This document shows, one piece after another, positions 61,758 through 64,000 of a stretch of 64,000 nucleotides of DNA; the first letter of the stretch is position 1; the number at the start of each line of letters is the position of its first letter. A model generated the notes under the pieces. The model was not told the DNA's origin, did no database searches, and worked only from the letters and a program-made list of their open reading frames with translations. Source of the stretch: Polynucleobacter rarus (lineage in GTDB: Bacteria; Pseudomonadota; Gammaproteobacteria; Burkholderiales; Burkholderiaceae); the NCBI RefSeq assembly GCF_003072505.1, contig NZ_NTGB01000001.1:1847955-1911954 (forward strand), read 5' to 3'. Both the position numbers and the translations under genes were made by a program.

Positions 61758-62714
61758 TTATTGAGGATTGATTCCCGCTATTTTAGCGATGCTTTGATAC
61801 TTGGTGATTTCTTCTCGCACAAACTTGGTAAAGGCGGTTTGCCCCATAGATTTCACTGTAATTCCAGCCGTATTAAAAGCAGACTTTGTTTCTGGATCAT
61901 TTAAGACCCTGGTGACATCTTCTTTTAATTTTTTAATGATTGGAGCTGGTGTAGCCATGGGGGCCCATAAGCCAACCCAAAAATTCATTTCAAAATTATT
62001 ATTTAATTGCTCAGCAATCGTAGGCACCTGTGGCAATCCTTCTACCCTAGTCTTACTAGAAATGCCCAAAGCTCTTAACTTACCCGATTGAATTTGTGGC
62101 AAGGCAGTTTCGTAAGGTGCCATTAAATACGTTACACGCCCAGAAATCACATCTTGCATCGCTTCAGGAGTCGATTTATAGGGAATATGGAGCGCTTTGA
62201 TATTGGTGGTTTGATTCAAATACTCAGAAGCCAAATGGGTTGAGCTACCAACACCTGCTGAACTAAATGTGAAATCACTCGAACGATTTTTAGCTTCTTT
62301 AATGAAATCATCCAAAGATTGTATTTTTGATGAACTCGCAGTCACTAGGATATAAGGGCTCGTTGCGATCATATCAATTTCTATTAAACTTTTAGTGACG
62401 TCGTAAGGTAAATTTTTGTACACCGCGGGATTAATCACATAGGTTGCTGATTGGGCGAGAAGTGTATAACCATCCGGGGGAGAATTCACAACCGCACTAA
62501 TTCCTACAGTTCCACCAGCACCGGGTTTGTTTTCGATAATGACCGATTGCTCCCATAATTTATTAAGCGACTTAGCAAGAATCCTAGCGGTAATATCGGT
62601 ACCAGAGCCAGCACCTGGACCGATAATTTTGACGGTATGATTCGGATAATTCTGTGCATTGGCTATCACAGAGCAAATCAGAAGAGCTAATAAGAAAAAG
62701 AATTTTGAAAACAT
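61758..62714 (-). CDS. Bug/TctC-type periplasmic substrate-binding protein (Bug 13)
   Basis: The 318-residue protein has a signal peptide ending at VIANAQ, then YPNHTVKIIGPGAGS, GTDITAR, PPDGYTLLAQ and HIPYKSTPEA. It shares the GPxAGSGTD loop and YLNQT segment with Bug 9 and is its nearest paralogue in the window. It begins 3 bp after the Gfo/Idh/MocA gene, so it is translated with it. Confidence 0.92.
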   Translation of the reverse strand: MFSKFFFLLALLICSVIANAQNYPNHTVKIIGPGAGSGTDITARILAKSLNKLWEQSVIIENKPGAGGTVGISAVVNSPPDGYTLLAQSATYVINPAVYKNLPYDVTKSLIEIDMIATSPYILVTASSSKIQSLDDFIKEAKNRSSDFTFSSAGVGSSTHLASEYLNQTTNIKALHIPYKSTPEAMQDVISGRVTYLMAPYETALPQIQSGKLRALGISSKTRVEGLPQVPTIAEQLNNNFEMNFWVGLWAPMATPAPIIKKLKEDVTRVLNDPETKSAFNTAGITVKSMGQTAFTKFVREEITKYQSIAKIAGINPQ

Positions 62715-62717
62715 AGC

Positions 62718-63803
62718 TTATTTTGGTAGTGGCAACCTTACTGCTTCACCAGTCCTTACAGCCAACTCAATGGCGAGAGTAGTTTCTAAATTGATCCGCG
62801 CTTGATTTGGTGTCGTATGCATCGTTGGCTGACCAGTAATTAAAGCGTCTAACCAGGAGCGTGTCTCATTACCTAGTGGCCCCCAAAAATCCCCACAAGC
62901 CCAATCACCAGCAGTATTACTTCCTAAAAAAGCCATATTCACCTGATGATCAGGAACATAGGCATGTGGCACTCCGCGGTCAGAATACAAAATGTGATCC
63001 ATGTGATCATCATCAATAATCATAGTGCCTTCAAGGCCTAATAGTTCGAGGCGATCTGACTGACCTAAAGTCGGATATCTCTCTGGTAATGCATAACTGA
63101 TACCTAAGTTAATCACTGCTCCGTCTGAGAAAGTAATAATTGCCCAGGTCACATCATCAATCGGAAAACCAGCTTCTCTAAAAATACCGGTTTGTCCCCT
63201 TGCAATAATCTCCACAGGAGTTGCTTGATCCTCTAAAAGCCAACACATTAAATCAACATAGTACGTCAGCACATCCACCACTGGGGTGGCATGAGGGTCA
63301 CGCTTTAAAATCGAGAAGGCCTGCGCGCGGGAGTTATAGACCCTTGCCGTGCCACCAATAATTTTCCCAAGACGCTGGTGAAGTACTTGCTCTTTAGCGC
63401 GAAGGTAACACTCTTTAAAGCGTCGGCTATAGCCGATATTTAATTTACCATTCGTTCTTTTGAGAACTTCTAAAATCTCATCTGCCTCTTGCAGAGAAAA
63501 TGAAATGGGTTTTTCTACTAAAACGGGCTTACCGAGTTCAAGCGCTTTTTTGATTGGTGCAGCGTGTAATTGTTCAGGGGTCGATACGATGACTGCATTC
63601 ACCTCAGGTCTAGAAATGACCTCCTCATTGTTGTCTGAGTAAAAATTGGCGTTACAGGTTTCTGCTAAGGTCTTTGCTTTGTCAAGATTTATATCTGAGA
63701 TCGCTAAGAATCCAACGGAGGGATGTTTTGCAGCAAGTCTTGCGCGCAGAGTCCCTATTCGTCCAGCGCCAATTACAGCTATTCCTAGAGGCTTATCTGC
63801 CAC
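62718..63803 (-). CDS. Gfo/Idh/MocA family oxidoreductase
   Basis: The gene starts with GTG at 63803 behind TAGGAGAC. The 361-residue protein has the NAD(P) site GIAVIGAGRIGTLR (7-20) and the EKP motif (Glu97-Lys98-Pro99) of the inositol 2-dehydrogenase group, with a C-terminal domain containing DVLTYYVDLMCWLL. It oxidises or reduces a hydroxyl of a polyol or sugar acid with NAD(P). It heads the operon Gfo/Idh/MocA, Bug 13, Bug 12, MmgE/PrpD, SDR. Substrate unknown. Confidence 0.9.
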   Translation of the reverse strand: MADKPLGIAVIGAGRIGTLRARLAAKHPSVGFLAISDINLDKAKTLAETCNANFYSDNNEEVISRPEVNAVIVSTPEQLHAAPIKKALELGKPVLVEKPISFSLQEADEILEVLKRTNGKLNIGYSRRFKECYLRAKEQVLHQRLGKIIGGTARVYNSRAQAFSILKRDPHATPVVDVLTYYVDLMCWLLEDQATPVEIIARGQTGIFREAGFPIDDVTWAIITFSDGAVINLGISYALPERYPTLGQSDRLELLGLEGTMIIDDDHMDHILYSDRGVPHAYVPDHQVNMAFLGSNTAGDWACGDFWGPLGNETRSWLDALITGQPTMHTTPNQARINLETTLAIELAVRTGEAVRLPLPK

Positions 63804-63847
63804 GTTATGTCTCCTATTGTTTTTTTAGATGGTGTGTTTCGTATTAT

Positions 63848-63866
63848 ACTTGTCCTCGAGACAAGT
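63848..63866. promoter_or_regulatory. Palindromic operator candidate
   Basis: ACTTGTC and GACAAGT form perfect 7-bp inverted arms around CTCGA in the gap between the Gfo/Idh/MocA gene and the next divergent gene. The TTGTC/GACAA symmetry is common for GntR-type operators. It lies 45-63 bp from the minus-strand start. Confidence 0.5.
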
Positions 63867-63917
63867 AAAAAACGCTTTACTAAAACATCCTAAATTAACT
63901 TTATTGGAGCCAAAGCG

Positions 63918-64000
63918 ATGCAGCGTAGCCTATACAAATGGATTTTCTTATCCTTTTTTCTGCTGACACGTTTTATCAGTGCAGTCGAAGCTGCGGATTT
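63918..64000 (+). CDS. Start of a secreted protein, probably a Bug-type binding protein (cut by window end)
   Basis: An ATG at 63918 with TTGGAG 7 bases upstream opens 27 complete codons that spell a signal peptide (MQRSLYKWIFLSFFLLTRF, then SAVEAADF) and remain open to the window edge. Size and context (divergent from an operon with two Bug genes, promoter palindrome in between) suggest a fourteenth Bug protein, but the mature part is not visible. Confidence 0.5.
   Translation, partial: MQRSLYKWIFLSFFLLTRFISAVEAAD

Noticed and set aside
1..64000. CRISPR arrays, IS elements, phage genes, tRNA or rRNA genes
   Set aside because: No regularly spaced repeats, transposase motifs, terminal repeats, integrase or tRNA-like cloverleaf sequences were seen on either strand.

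Overview
The window looks like a chromosomal catabolic region of a low-GC (roughly 40% by eye) betaproteobacterium of the order Burkholderiales. The main reason is the extraordinary number of Bug/TctC-type periplasmic binding proteins (thirteen complete genes plus the start of a probable fourteenth), a family whose large expansions are known from Bordetella, Cupriavidus and relatives. Genus cannot be decided from the sequence alone. No rRNA, tRNA, IS element, phage gene or CRISPR array is visible. Coding density is high and genes lie in short operons.

Layout. 1-4745 (+): MmgE/PrpD, Bug, MmgE/PrpD, Bug. 4797-5675 (-): a LigI-like lactone/amidohydrolase. 6083-9013 (+): cytochrome c, Tat-exported gamma subunit and GMC flavoprotein with a Cys cluster. 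9041-11157 (-): an orphan glycosyltransferase and an MFS carrier. 11380-13221 (+): alpha/beta hydrolase and Bug. 13218-14212: two small DUF proteins. 14229-17746 (-): two isochorismatase-like hydrolases, allophanate hydrolase and an HpxZ/AtzH-like protein, read here as a triuret/biuret nitrogen-scavenging operon. 17999-20651 (-): cupin and two Bugs. 20733-22396 (+): split AtuA/DUF1446 pair. 22432-31839 (-): a ten-gene operon with a complete branched-chain-amino-acid-type ABC importer surrounded by amide, imide and C-C cleaving enzymes. 32065-38486: a mirrored, divergent pair of enolase-superfamily plus Bug operons. 38575-42151: Tat-tagged MmgE/PrpD and ketopantoate-reductase-like gene, divergent from a Bug. 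42221-46429 (-): Bug, enolase-superfamily dehydratase/racemase, PQQ dehydrogenase, cytochrome c. 46527-48430: a divergent AtuA-like protein facing the only transcription regulator seen, a LysR. 48542-52206 (+): second gamma/GMC dehydrogenase and an Fe(II)/2-oxoglutarate oxygenase. 52261-58559: a glyoxylate/hydroxyacid module. 58615-63803 (-): Gfo/Idh/MocA, two Bugs, MmgE/PrpD and an atypical SDR. The window ends in the signal peptide of another secreted protein, probably a Bug.

How it may work together. The general theme is capture of small organic acids, amides and hydroxyacids in the periplasm, oxidation there by PQQ- and flavin-dependent dehydrogenases feeding cytochromes c, and processing in the cytoplasm by dehydratases/racemases (enolase superfamily, MmgE/PrpD), hydrolases and NAD(P)-dependent dehydrogenases. 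Nitrogen release from amides and ureides is a second theme. The Bug proteins have no TctA/TctB membrane partners in the window, so they must share carriers encoded elsewhere or act as sensors. All functional statements rest on motifs and family resemblance read by eye; no database search was run.
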